From the NCBI GenBank assembly GCA_964371505.1, contig CAYJNG010000070.1, positions 1-12,925 of the forward strand: a stretch of DNA of 12,925 bases, in the 5' to 3' direction. Below the pieces are notes generated by a model that was given only the letters and a program-made list of their open reading frames with translations, had not been told where the DNA came from and made no database searches. Each line of letters opens with the position of its first letter. Within the stretch, counting starts at the first letter, position 1. The stretch is from CAYJAD01 sp964371505 (GTDB taxonomy: Bacteria > Desulfobacterota > Desulfovibrionia > Desulfovibrionales > Desulfovibrionaceae). Made by a program: the position numbers and the translations under genes. Positions 1-6,092 of the stretch are shown here, one piece after another.

Positions 1-301
1 CGGCAGAAACCACCAAGGCCGCCGCGGTGGATATATTAAAGGAATTGGAACCGTCTCCCCCTGTGCCCACAATTTCTAGGGCTTCTTGATCATTTAAAAG
101 CTTCACGCAATGCTTGCGCATGGCAGCAGCAGAGGCTGTGATTTCATCTATGGTTTCGCCTTTAATGGAAAGCGCCGTAAGGTAGGAGGCTATTTGAATG
201 TCGCTAGCTTTACCGCCCATGATTTGATCCATAACGGCAAGGGCTTGCTCTCGGCTTAAGTCCTCTTTACGTGCAAGTGTTTTTATAGCTTCACGAATCA
301 T
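1..301 (-). CDS. trpD: Anthranilate phosphoribosyltransferase, N-terminal part (cut by window edge)
   Basis: TrpD transfers phosphoribose from PRPP to anthranilate, the second step of tryptophan synthesis, in the cytoplasm. Only the first 100 codons are inside the window; the gene runs off the left edge. The protein starts MIREAIKTLARKEDLSREQA, the helical N-terminal domain of the family. Residues 79-92 read GTGGDGSNSFNIST, the glycine-rich PRPP-binding loop that is diagnostic of TrpD. The ATG lies one base after the trpG stop codon (TAA T ATG). A GGAG ribosome binding site at 309-312 lies inside the end of trpG, so the two are translationally linked. It is the third structural gene of the trp operon. 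The visible part has no frameshift. Confidence 0.96.
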   Translation of the reverse strand, partial: MIREAIKTLARKEDLSREQALAVMDQIMGGKASDIQIASYLTALSIKGETIDEITASAAAMRKHCVKLLNDQEALEIVGTGGDGSNSFNISTAAALVVSA

Positions 302-302
302 A

Positions 303-869
303 TTATATCTCCATAAAGTTTTTGAGTAAGATATTTCCTTGCGGAGTCATTATGGATTCAGGATGAAATTGCAGGCCAAAAATGGGGCGTGTTTTATGCT
401 CTAATGCCATAATTTCCCCATCGTCGCTTTGGGCTGTAATTTGAAGCTCCTGAGGTATGGTGCTTTTTATACCTATCAAGGAATGATAACGCGCCACGAG
501 AAAATCTTGCGGCATTTCTTTAAAAAGAGGCGAAGGCATATGCGTATGTACAAGCGATTGCTTGCCGTGCATAAGTTCTTTAGCATAGCTCACCGTGCCA
601 CCAAAGGCTTCAAAAATAGCTTGGTGTCCAAGGCAAACTCCCAATAAAGGGATATCTTTCGGTAATTTTTGAATCAACTCTATGCACATGCCGGCTTCAC
701 TAGGCTTGCCGGGGCCGGGGGAAAGCACTATGCGCGAAGGGCCCATGGCTAAAATTGCTTCCACTGTGTAGGCATCATTGCGAATAACAGTGATATGCGG
801 TGAAAGAGCGCCTAGCATTTGGTAGAGATTATACGCAAAGCTATCATAATTATCTATTAAGACTAACAT
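303..869 (-). CDS. trpG: Anthranilate synthase component II (glutamine amidotransferase)
   Basis: TrpG hydrolyses glutamine and channels ammonia to TrpE for anthranilate synthesis. The 188-residue product is a single class I amidotransferase domain of usual length. It starts MLVLIDNYDSFAYNL, the standard N-terminus of the family. The oxyanion-strand motif LSPGPGKP is at 49-56. The nucleophile Cys79 sits in GVCLGHQA, and the rest of the triad, His169 and Glu171, in FHPES. The frame stays open 21 codons further upstream, to 932, but those codons lie inside trpE and do not resemble the family. The ATG at 869 has a GGAGG at 880-884. It overlaps the trpE stop by 7 nt, which suggests translational coupling that balances the two subunits. 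Separate trpG and trpD are as in many bacteria, unlike the E. coli TrpGD fusion. Confidence 0.97.
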   Translation of the reverse strand: MLVLIDNYDSFAYNLYQMLGALSPHITVIRNDAYTVEAILAMGPSRIVLSPGPGKPSEAGMCIELIQKLPKDIPLLGVCLGHQAIFEAFGGTVSYAKELMHGKQSLVHTHMPSPLFKEMPQDFLVARYHSLIGIKSTIPQELQITAQSDDGEIMALEHKTRPIFGLQFHPESIMTPQGNILLKNFMEI

Positions 870-2338
870 GGTACAAAATCCTCCGCTGCGTTTTGCACCG
901 CTTCCACCACGGCGCGTGCTTTCATAATGCATTCTTCATATTCTTTTTCAGGTATGCTATCAGCCACAATACCTGCGCCAGAGCGTATATATATCTTATT
1001 GTTTTTCTTAAAGCATAGGCGAATGGCAATGCAGGTATCCATATTGCCTGTAAAGTCCACATAGCCAATGGCGCCGCCGTAGAGGCCTCTTTTGTTTTGT
1101 TCCAGTGCATGGATGATTTCGCACGCTTTAATTTTTGGCGCGCCGGAAAGGGTGCCGGCAGGCAGCACAGCTTCAATGGCGTCTAGGGCGTCATGCTGTG
1201 TATGCATGGTACCGTGTACGGTGGACCCAAGGTGCATAACATGTGAATACTGGTGCACTTGCATAAAATCCTTCACTTCCACTGTGCCAAATTGGCATAT
1301 TTTTCCTAAGTCATTCCGTCCTAAATCCACCAACATGGTATGTTCTGCCACTTCTTTTTCGTCGGCAAGTAATTCTGCTTGTAGCGCGGCATCTTCTTTG
1401 GCGTTTTTACCGCGCTTGCGCGTGCCTGCTAGGGGAAAAGTATACACCGTGCCATCTTGAAGTTTTACTAAAGTTTCCGGCGAAGCTCCCACAATTTCAT
1501 TATTGTCACTGCTTAAGTAAAACATATAGGGTGAGGGATTGGTCATACGCAACTTTCTATAGACATTGAGTAAGCTCCCTTCAAAGTCTGCTTCTAGTCG
1601 GTTAGAAAGCACCACTTGAAAAATATCCCCTTCGTAAATATGTTTTTTGGCCTTTTCCACCATGGACATATAGCTTTCTTTATCAAAAAGGGCGCTGAAT
1701 TCTGAAGTCAATCGCCCTGCAAAGGGAGTAGAGGATGAAGCATTTACAAGAAGTTTTTTTATGGCGTGGATTTCTTGCTGGGCTTGAGCATAATTTTCTG
1801 CCACATGGTCTTGATTTATATTGCAAACAAGATAAAGCCTTTGTTTGTAATTATCAAAAATAATAAGTTTTTTGAAAAGCATGAGGTCTAAATCATTAAA
1901 ATTTTCTACAGCATCATTCATATCCAGTTGTAAGGTAGGCTCACTGTATTTGATGAAGTCATAGGCAAAGTATCCCACAAGGCCCCCTGTGAAGGAAGGA
2001 AGGTGGTCAAAACGCGGGCTTGAGTATTTTTGTAGCAGTGTTTTCAAGTATTCTTTGGGATGGATATGTTCTACTTTCTCCCCTTGATCGTCCTTGATGG
2101 TAACCACCCCTTGTACACAAGTTATTTCTGCGCTGGGTTCATACCCTAAAAAAGAGTAGCGCCCAAAAGCGTGTGTAGTATCCACACTTTCAAACAAAAA
2201 GCATTGGGTGAAATGATATTTTAACACTTTTAGCACATTGATGGGTGTAGTAAAATCTGATGGTATTTCATGGATAATGGGTATGAGGCTATAGTCTTTT
2301 GCCAGATTTTCCGCTTCTTCTAAGCTTGGTGAAAACAT
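863..2338 (-). CDS. trpE: Anthranilate synthase component I
   Basis: TrpE converts chorismate and ammonia to anthranilate, the committed and feedback-inhibited step of tryptophan synthesis. The 491-residue length is typical. An N-terminal regulatory domain contains FES at 49-51, the position of the family's LLES tryptophan-binding motif, and GRYSFLG at 59-65. The chorismate-binding domain shows NPSPYMFYL (267-275, which also lines the Trp site), GASPETLVKL (284-293), AGTRKRG (304-310), DEKEVAEHTMLVDLGRNDLG (326-345), PAGTLSGAPK (393-402), the GNMDTCIAIR strand (431-440) and GAGIVADSIPEKEYEE (454-469). These distinguish it from PabB and isochorismate synthases. The ATG has an AAGGAG at 2346-2351, seven bases away. 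This site lies immediately after the U tract of a terminator hairpin, so expression is expected to depend on attenuation (see trpL). Confidence 0.97.
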   Translation of the reverse strand: MFSPSLEEAENLAKDYSLIPIIHEIPSDFTTPINVLKVLKYHFTQCFLFESVDTTHAFGRYSFLGYEPSAEITCVQGVVTIKDDQGEKVEHIHPKEYLKTLLQKYSSPRFDHLPSFTGGLVGYFAYDFIKYSEPTLQLDMNDAVENFNDLDLMLFKKLIIFDNYKQRLYLVCNINQDHVAENYAQAQQEIHAIKKLLVNASSSTPFAGRLTSEFSALFDKESYMSMVEKAKKHIYEGDIFQVVLSNRLEADFEGSLLNVYRKLRMTNPSPYMFYLSSDNNEIVGASPETLVKLQDGTVYTFPLAGTRKRGKNAKEDAALQAELLADEKEVAEHTMLVDLGRNDLGKICQFGTVEVKDFMQVHQYSHVMHLGSTVHGTMHTQHDALDAIEAVLPAGTLSGAPKIKACEIIHALEQNKRGLYGGAIGYVDFTGNMDTCIAIRLCFKKNNKIYIRSGAGIVADSIPEKEYEECIMKARAVVEAVQNAAEDFVPC

Positions 2339-2345
2339 AAAAACT

Positions 2346-2351
2346 CTCCTT
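2346..2351 (-). promoter_or_regulatory. trpE ribosome binding site after the attenuator U tract
   Basis: On the minus strand AAGGAG lies seven bases before the trpE ATG. It begins directly after the oligo-U stretch of the attenuator, so it is transcribed only when RNA polymerase reads through the terminator. Confidence 0.8.
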
Positions 2352-2402
2352 AAAAAATAAAAAAATTCCCCCTCCGTTCACTTTTGTAAACAGAGGGGGA
2401 AT
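2352..2402 (-). terminator. trp attenuator: rho-independent terminator in the leader
   Basis: Read on the minus strand, AUUCCCCCUCUGUUUAC and GUGAACGGAGGGGGAAU form a continuous 17-bp stem (15 Watson-Crick and two G-U pairs) closed by an AAAA loop (2365-2402). It is followed by U6-A-U6 (2352-2364). It sits between the leader peptide stop and the trpE ribosome binding site, exactly where an attenuator belongs and where a constitutive terminator would silence the operon. Its 5' arm can alternatively pair with the antiterminator segment at 2424-2435. Confidence 0.93.
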
Positions 2403-2423
2403 ATATGACGTTATTAACGTATT

Positions 2424-2473
2424 TTCCCAAAACCTGCACAAGATTAAGTGAACTCTTCAACTATTGTTGTGAG
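2424..2473 (-). promoter_or_regulatory. Alternative leader RNA pairings (segments 1, 2 and 3 of the attenuator)
   Basis: On the minus strand, segment 1 CUCACAA (2467-2473) follows directly after the tandem Trp codons. It can pair with UUGUGCAG (2434-2441) with one bulged C, as a pause/anti-antiterminator stem. Segment 2, AGG-UUUU-GGGAA (2424-2435), can pair with UUCCCCCU in the 5' arm of the terminator, with the UUUU bulged. A ribosome stalled on the Trp codons would cover segment 1, free segment 2 and block the terminator. A small hairpin (ACGTT/AACGT, 2408-2420) would sit in the antiterminator loop. These pairings were found by eye and no energies were computed. Confidence 0.6.
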
Positions 2474-2515
2474 CCACCAAAGCCATGAAAGGGTATATGA
2501 GAAAATAGTATTCAT
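2444..2515 (-). CDS. trpL: trp operon leader peptide (23 aa, three Trp codons)
   Basis: This small ORF begins MNTIFSYTLSWLWWL and ends in ...EEFT before a TAA stop, 23 residues in all. Trp codons are at residues 11, 13 and 14 (TGG at 2485-2483, 2479-2477 and 2476-2474). Three Trp codons in 23, two of them adjacent, are far above what chance would give for this rare amino acid. An AAGGA at 2524-2528 precedes the ATG by eight bases, and a sigma-70-type promoter lies just upstream. The stop lies about 40 bases before a strong terminator hairpin that precedes trpE. The peptide itself is not expected to have a function. Its translation rate senses charged tRNA-Trp, and stalling at W13-W14 would favour antitermination. 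The role is inferred from this architecture, which matches the classical enterobacterial trp attenuator. Confidence 0.92.
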   Translation of the reverse strand: MNTIFSYTLSWLWWLTTIVEEFT

Positions 2516-2534
2516 TGTGTTTTTCCTTCACAAG

Positions 2535-2563
2535 AAAATACTGAATACTGTATACAAAGTCAA
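2535..2563 (-). promoter_or_regulatory. Predicted trp operon promoter (sigma-70 type)
   Basis: On the minus strand there is a TTGACT -35 box (2558-2563), a 17-bp spacer and a TATTTT -10 box (2535-2540). Transcription would start near 2528, giving a leader of about 13 bases before the trpL ATG, with the ribosome binding site at its 5' end. The spacer contains the perfect 8-bp palindrome TGTATACA, a possible but unproven operator. No E. coli-type TrpR operator was seen. Confidence 0.65.
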
Positions 2564-2889
2564 TGGTTTTTTTGAGCGAGTATGCACAAAAAGTATTTTA
2601 CCATGTTTCATGTTCGTAATATGTTAAAATTTAAATACTTTTATTGCTGTGTTGTTTTGTAGGGTAAAAAGTGGGATTTTATATTTTTAGGTAAACTTGT
2701 TAAAGTTTGACAAAGTGTGGCATCAACTTTACAAATGATTTCGTACAACTAAGTATAAGCTTAAACTTTCCTCAAGGTTTTAGTAAATACAAGGTATTAT
2801 GGTAAAAGTTGTACAGGTATTTTTTTGGTATATAGCAGAAAACAGAATCTTTTTTATTACAACATTTTAGTGCTTTATAAGTGGTTTAT
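2564..2889. other. Divergent intergenic region, AT-rich, with several inverted repeats
   Basis: No gene was recognised between the trp promoter and the LD-carboxypeptidase. The region holds a 10-bp inverted repeat AAAAGTATTT/AAATACTTTT (2589-2598 and 2633-2642). It also holds the palindrome AAACTT-GTTA-AAGTTT (2693-2708), which overlaps a TTGACA box, and an 8-bp pair GTACAACT/AGTTGTAC (2743-2750 and 2807-2814). The hexamer AACTTT or its complement recurs several times. This looks like regulatory DNA for one or both flanking genes, but no regulator can be named. Confidence 0.55.
2707..2735 (+). promoter_or_regulatory. Possible promoter for the LD-carboxypeptidase gene
   Basis: TTGACA (2707-2712), a 17-bp spacer and TACAAA (2730-2735) form a plausible sigma-70 promoter with a weak -10 box. 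It would leave an untranslated leader of about 150 bases. The palindrome AAACTT-GTTA-AAGTTT overlaps the -35 box by two bases and could be an operator. Confidence 0.4.
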
Positions 2890-3882
2890 ATGATAACACC
2901 TTTGCATCCTCTTCCTTTGGAGCGTGGGCATGAAGTAAGAGTCATTGCTCCTTCGCGTAGTCTAAGCTTAATAGATACTCATGTGAGAGACGTAGCTTTG
3001 CAAAGATTGACCGAACTGGGCCTTAAAGTGACTTTTAGTGTTTATGCTGAAGAAAATAACCCACATTATAATAATGGCAGCATTGCGCATAGAGTGCATG
3101 ATTTGCATGAAGCTTTTAAAGATTCGCAAGTTAAAGCCATTTTAACAACGTTAGGTGGCTATAATGCCAATCAACTTTTAGCGCATTTGGATTACGCACT
3201 TATACAAGCAAATCCTAAAATTTTTTGCGGGTTTTCTGATATAACGGCTTTGTCCAACGCCATATATGCCAAAACGGGGCTTATTACCTATTCAGGCCCG
3301 CATTTTTCCTCCTTTGGCATGCTTCATGGTTTTGAGTATACTTTGGAGTATTTTACAAAGCTATTTTTTGAACAGAGTCCCATTTCTCTTACAAGCTCTA
3401 CACAGTGGAGCAACGATGCTTGGTATAAAGATCAAGAAAAGAGAGTATTTTATCCTAACGACGGTATGTTTGTTATTAATAAAGGTGCAGGGCAAGGGGA
3501 AATTGTGGGTGGTAATCTGTGCACCTTAAACCTTCTTCAAGGTACAGAGTATATGCCTAACCTAGAAAACAAAATTCTTTTTCTTGAAGATGACGCACTT
3601 ACAGGGAAGGATTTTCTTTTTAACTTTGATAGGGATTTGCAATCTCTTATACATTTACCAAGTTTTTCCTCTGTAAAAGGTATTGTTCTTGGACGAGCAG
3701 AAAAAGAATGTGGCATGACTCAAGAAAAATGGCTGACTCTTATAAAAAATAAACCTGAGCTTAATCTTATTCCCGTTATAGGCGGCGCGGATTTTGGCCA
3801 TACTACTCCTTTCTTTACTTTCCCCATTGGCGGCCAAGTGCGTATAGAAGCACATGATAAAGCTTTTATCACTTTGCTTTAA
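2890..3882 (+). CDS. S66-family LD-carboxypeptidase (MccF-like)
   Basis: S66 serine peptidases cleave LD bonds of peptidoglycan tetrapeptides in the cytoplasm (LdcA) or inactivate peptide-nucleotide antibiotics such as microcin C (MccF). With the ATG at 2890 the product has 330 residues. The predicted triad is Ser116 in CGFSDIT, Glu233 in FLEDD and His304 in FGHTTP, with spacing close to that of known S66 enzymes. GEIVGGNLCTLNLLQGTEYM (203-222) and the W-x-x-x-x-W stretch at 173-178 resemble the MccF-like branch more than E. coli LdcA. There is no signal peptide, as expected for a cytosolic enzyme. A GTG three codons upstream (2881) is an alternative start; neither has a clear ribosome binding site, and the family N-terminus favours the ATG. 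The gene stands alone and looks more A/T-rich than its neighbours. Peptidoglycan recycling versus antibiotic resistance cannot be decided here. Confidence 0.88.
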   Translation: MITPLHPLPLERGHEVRVIAPSRSLSLIDTHVRDVALQRLTELGLKVTFSVYAEENNPHYNNGSIAHRVHDLHEAFKDSQVKAILTTLGGYNANQLLAHLDYALIQANPKIFCGFSDITALSNAIYAKTGLITYSGPHFSSFGMLHGFEYTLEYFTKLFFEQSPISLTSSTQWSNDAWYKDQEKRVFYPNDGMFVINKGAGQGEIVGGNLCTLNLLQGTEYMPNLENKILFLEDDALTGKDFLFNFDRDLQSLIHLPSFSSVKGIVLGRAEKECGMTQEKWLTLIKNKPELNLIPVIGGADFGHTTPFFTFPIGGQVRIEAHDKAFITLL

Positions 3883-3908
3883 AAGCCTGTTTAAAAGCTC
3901 CCTGTTGT

Positions 3909-3968
3909 GGGGAAACGTATAAACCGTTTATTTTATAGCGCTGCCTTAGGTTGTTAAACGTTTACCCC
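3909..3968. repeat. Inverted repeat with nested palindromes after the LD-carboxypeptidase gene
   Basis: GGGGAAACGT (3909-3918) can pair with ACGTTTACCCC (3958-3968) with one bulged A, across a loop of about 39 bases. Inside are the palindrome ATAAAC-C-GTTTAT (3919-3931) and TAAACGTTTA (3955-3964). It may be part of a transcription terminator or stable 3' RNA end for the upstream gene. The AAACCGTTT and AAACGTTT cores also resemble operators of LacI-family regulators. The function is not established. Confidence 0.4.
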
Positions 3969-3998
3969 TTTCTTTATACAGAAAGAAAGTTGCTTTTT
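3968..3998 (+). terminator. Weak candidate terminator hairpin
   Basis: CTTTCTTT (3968-3975) and AAAGAAAG (3982-3989) form an 8-bp stem with the loop ATACAG, followed by TTGCTTTTT. The stem is A/T-rich, so termination would be inefficient on its own. It shares a base with the larger inverted repeat, so only one may form fully. It is the best terminator candidate downstream of the LD-carboxypeptidase. Confidence 0.3.
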
Positions 3999-4203
3999 AT
4001 ATATTTTTCCCTATTCTATTTCTTAAGTATTTTATATATAGTGTACTTAGTGCTTCTTGCTTCATATATATTTTTTTGCTAGGCTTTCGCATAGGCGCTA
4101 GTCTCTTTGGGCAGATGCTTTCTTGCACTACTTTTACTTTGATTTCATATATTCTCTTTGTTTCCATAATGCATTTTTTCAAGCCTTCACACGCGTTTCC
4201 TTT

Positions 4204-4285
4204 ATGCCTTTTACTACAGTAACTATACTATTACTGTGTACTGCACTGCCTTTCTCGTGGGCTTGTTACTCTAACCTACATGACG
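4204..4285 (+). CDS. Possible N-terminal fragment of a small secreted protein, interrupted by the gap
   Basis: An ATG at 4204 opens a frame reading MPFTTVTILLLCTALPFSWA followed by CYSNLHD, and then the N run begins. The hydrophobic stretch LLLCTALPF and the SWA-C junction look like a signal peptide or a poor lipobox. There is no clear ribosome binding site. If the repeated 18 bases on the two sides of the gap are collapsed, this frame stays open to the TAG at 4529-4531 and gives about 69 residues, but the second half resembles no protein I know. It could be a real small secreted peptide, a broken gene or chance. I cannot name a family. Confidence 0.2.
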
Positions 4286-4403
4286 NNNNNNNNNNNNNNN
4301 NNNNNNNNNNNNNNNNNNNNNNNNNNNNNNNNNNNNNNNNNNNNNNNNNNNNNNNNNNNNNNNNNNNNNNNNNNNNNNNNNNNNNACTCTAACCTACATG
4401 ACG
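4268..4403. repeat. Same 18-base sequence on both sides of a 100-N gap
   Basis: ACTCTAACCTACATGACG occurs at 4268-4285, directly before the N run (4286-4385), and again at 4386-4403, directly after it. The run of exactly 100 N is a usual scaffold placeholder. Identical contig ends suggest a short unmerged overlap or collapsed tandem repeat, so the true distance is unknown. Confidence 0.9.
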
Positions 4404-4682
4404 CGAGCAGGGTGCTAATTATAAGCGAATATATGCTGAAGCCTATGCTCAAGATGGTATGCTTACTCTTTACATGGCAAAAGTTTGCGTTTTTTGTCTG
4501 CACGTATTCTTTATATACTTGTGCGGAATAGTAAATACCTTATCCTTATAGAAGATACCTATTGGTAGCGTATAGTGATAGCAGCACTGTCGGTTCCTCA
4601 TCTTACTCTCAGGGAAAATCCGCCAATGTTGTAACACGCCAATATCTACAACAGGCCATTTGCCTATGCACGGGAGAAAATT

Positions 4683-6092
4683 ATGACTCTACAAGCAGAA
4701 ATAGCCGTATTAGGTTTGGGAACCATGGGAAGCGCTTTAGCAAGAAATCTCTTAAATCAGGGATATTCCGTAGCTGGGTATAACAGAACATATGAAAAAA
4801 CAAAAAAACTTCCTGTACTTGCAAAGCAACGCTGGCTTGCCTGTGAGACGGTGGAAGAGCTGGTACAATGCCTGCAAAAGCCACGTAAAATTATAGTCAT
4901 GCTTCCCGCAGGGGCTACTGTGGACAATATGCTCAATATCTTACAATCTGTTCTGGAAAAAGGGGATATGATACTCGATGGGGGAAACTCCTATTTTGAA
5001 GATACAGAGCGAAGAAGTAAGGTCATGGAAGCTTTAGGTATTCATTATTTTGCCTTGGGCGTTTCCGGCGGAGAAGAAGGGGCCTTAAAAGGGCCAAGTC
5101 TTATGCCCAGTGGTAATAAAGAGGCGTATGCCAGTGTAAGGCCTTATCTTGAAAGTATTGCTGCGCAAGAAAAAGGCGAGCCGTGTTGTGTGTACTTAGG
5201 TGGCGGAGGGGCAGGCCATTATGTAAAAATGGTACATAATGGTATTGAATATGCGGATATGCAACTTTTAGCTGAGGTTTATGTACTTTTAAAACAAATT
5301 TTTGGCCTTACAAATCAGCAAATATCCACCATATTTCACGCTTGGAATAAGACAGATTTACATAGTTATTTGGTGGGAATAAGTGTAGATATTCTTGTAG
5401 AGCAAGACCCGCAAGGGCAAGGGGAATTGCTAGATGCCATTGTAGATAAAGCCAGCCAAAAGGGCACCGGCGGCTGGACATCCATAGAGGCTTTGCGTCA
5501 AGGCCAAGCAGCCACACTTATTAGTGGCGCTGTGCATGCAAGAGTTATTTCGAATTTAGAAAAACTGAGAGATGCTTACTATGCTGCTCAACCAGAACCC
5601 AAGAGTCTCCATACAGAAAAACTCTTGGAAGAAGTAGAGTGGATACGAGAAACCTACGCTGTAAGCAAACGCATGGCCTATGCGCAGGGTTTTTCTCTTT
5701 TGTACGATGCTGGTAAGCGTTACGGTTGGGAGTATGATTTAAGTTCCATTGCGGCCATATTTCGTAAGGGGTGCATTATCCAAGCAGCATTATTGGAAGA
5801 AATAATGCTTAATTATACTGCAGCCCCGCAATTGGAACATTTATTATTAAGCTCGCAGTGGCATAAATCCGTAACCACGTCCATACCGGCATTAAGAAAA
5901 GCCGTGCTGGCCATAGTGCAGCATGGCGTGGCGGCTCCGCTCATTACGGCAACGCTCAGTTACATAGATCAATTATCCTCTCCTTTATTAGGCGCCAACT
6001 TTATTCAAGCACAACGAGATTATTTTGGGGCGCATACTTTTGAACGCAAAGGAAAGAAAGGAATGGAACACCATGAGTGGAAAAAATACTAG
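4683..6092 (+). CDS. gnd: 6-phosphogluconate dehydrogenase, decarboxylating
   Basis: The enzyme oxidatively decarboxylates 6-phosphogluconate to ribulose 5-phosphate with NADP, the last oxidative step of the pentose phosphate pathway. The 469 residues match the long, dimeric form. The Rossmann motif GLGTMG is at 11-16, and NRT (34-36) is the usual NADP phosphate-binding site. Substrate and catalytic residues are present: SGG (128-130), Lys182, His185, Asn186, Glu189 and Tyr190 in GHYVKMVHNGIEY, Lys260 and Thr262, Arg287, and the C-terminal tail Arg445/His451 in RDYFGAHTFER. The family's usual GTGKWT is GTGGWT here (Lys to Gly at 264), next to but not part of the commonly cited ligand set. GGGAG at 4672-4676 supports the ATG. 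The last 20 bases overlap zwf, indicating co-transcription and coupling. Confidence 0.96.
   Translation: MTLQAEIAVLGLGTMGSALARNLLNQGYSVAGYNRTYEKTKKLPVLAKQRWLACETVEELVQCLQKPRKIIVMLPAGATVDNMLNILQSVLEKGDMILDGGNSYFEDTERRSKVMEALGIHYFALGVSGGEEGALKGPSLMPSGNKEAYASVRPYLESIAAQEKGEPCCVYLGGGGAGHYVKMVHNGIEYADMQLLAEVYVLLKQIFGLTNQQISTIFHAWNKTDLHSYLVGISVDILVEQDPQGQGELLDAIVDKASQKGTGGWTSIEALRQGQAATLISGAVHARVISNLEKLRDAYYAAQPEPKSLHTEKLLEEVEWIRETYAVSKRMAYAQGFSLLYDAGKRYGWEYDLSSIAAIFRKGCIIQAALLEEIMLNYTAAPQLEHLLLSSQWHKSVTTSIPALRKAVLAIVQHGVAAPLITATLSYIDQLSSPLLGANFIQAQRDYFGAHTFERKGKKGMEHHEWKKY

Larger units (their letters stand above)
3883..4682. other. About 800 bases without a convincing gene, containing an assembly gap
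   Basis: The stretch between the LD-carboxypeptidase and gnd is AT-rich to about 4260. It then holds a run of 100 N and about 300 bases of more balanced sequence. Visible items are the hairpins at 3909-3989, a possible secreted-peptide ORF that runs into the gap from 4204, and disconnected open frames at about 4404-4555 and 4538-4680 that do not join into one protein. A TATACT at 4514-4519 could be a -10 box for gnd but lacks a good -35 box. No tRNA, CRISPR or insertion-sequence structure was seen. Confidence 0.6.

Noticed and set aside
867..932. An upstream start for trpG that would add 21 residues
   Set aside because: The extra codons lie inside the end of trpE and do not resemble TrpG. 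The ATG at 869 gives the canonical N-terminus and has a GGAGG.
3997..4182. A 61-codon Lys-rich open frame on the minus strand
   Set aside because: It has no ribosome binding site or recognisable domain, and the AT-rich DNA readily gives Lys/Ile-rich chance frames.
3883..4682. A CRISPR array, tRNA or insertion sequence in the gene-poor stretch
   Set aside because: There are no regularly spaced repeats, no cloverleaf or CCA-ended structure, and no transposase or terminal inverted repeats. The 18-base repeat is best explained by the assembly gap.
4562..4783. A 73-codon open frame overlapping the start of gnd
   Set aside because: It starts without a ribosome binding site and continues into gnd out of frame. 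It was kept only as part of the possible gene-remnant finding.
6025..6072. An earlier ATG for zwf
   Set aside because: It lies deep in gnd. The start at 6073 gives the normal position of the GGTGDL motif and has a ribosome binding site.
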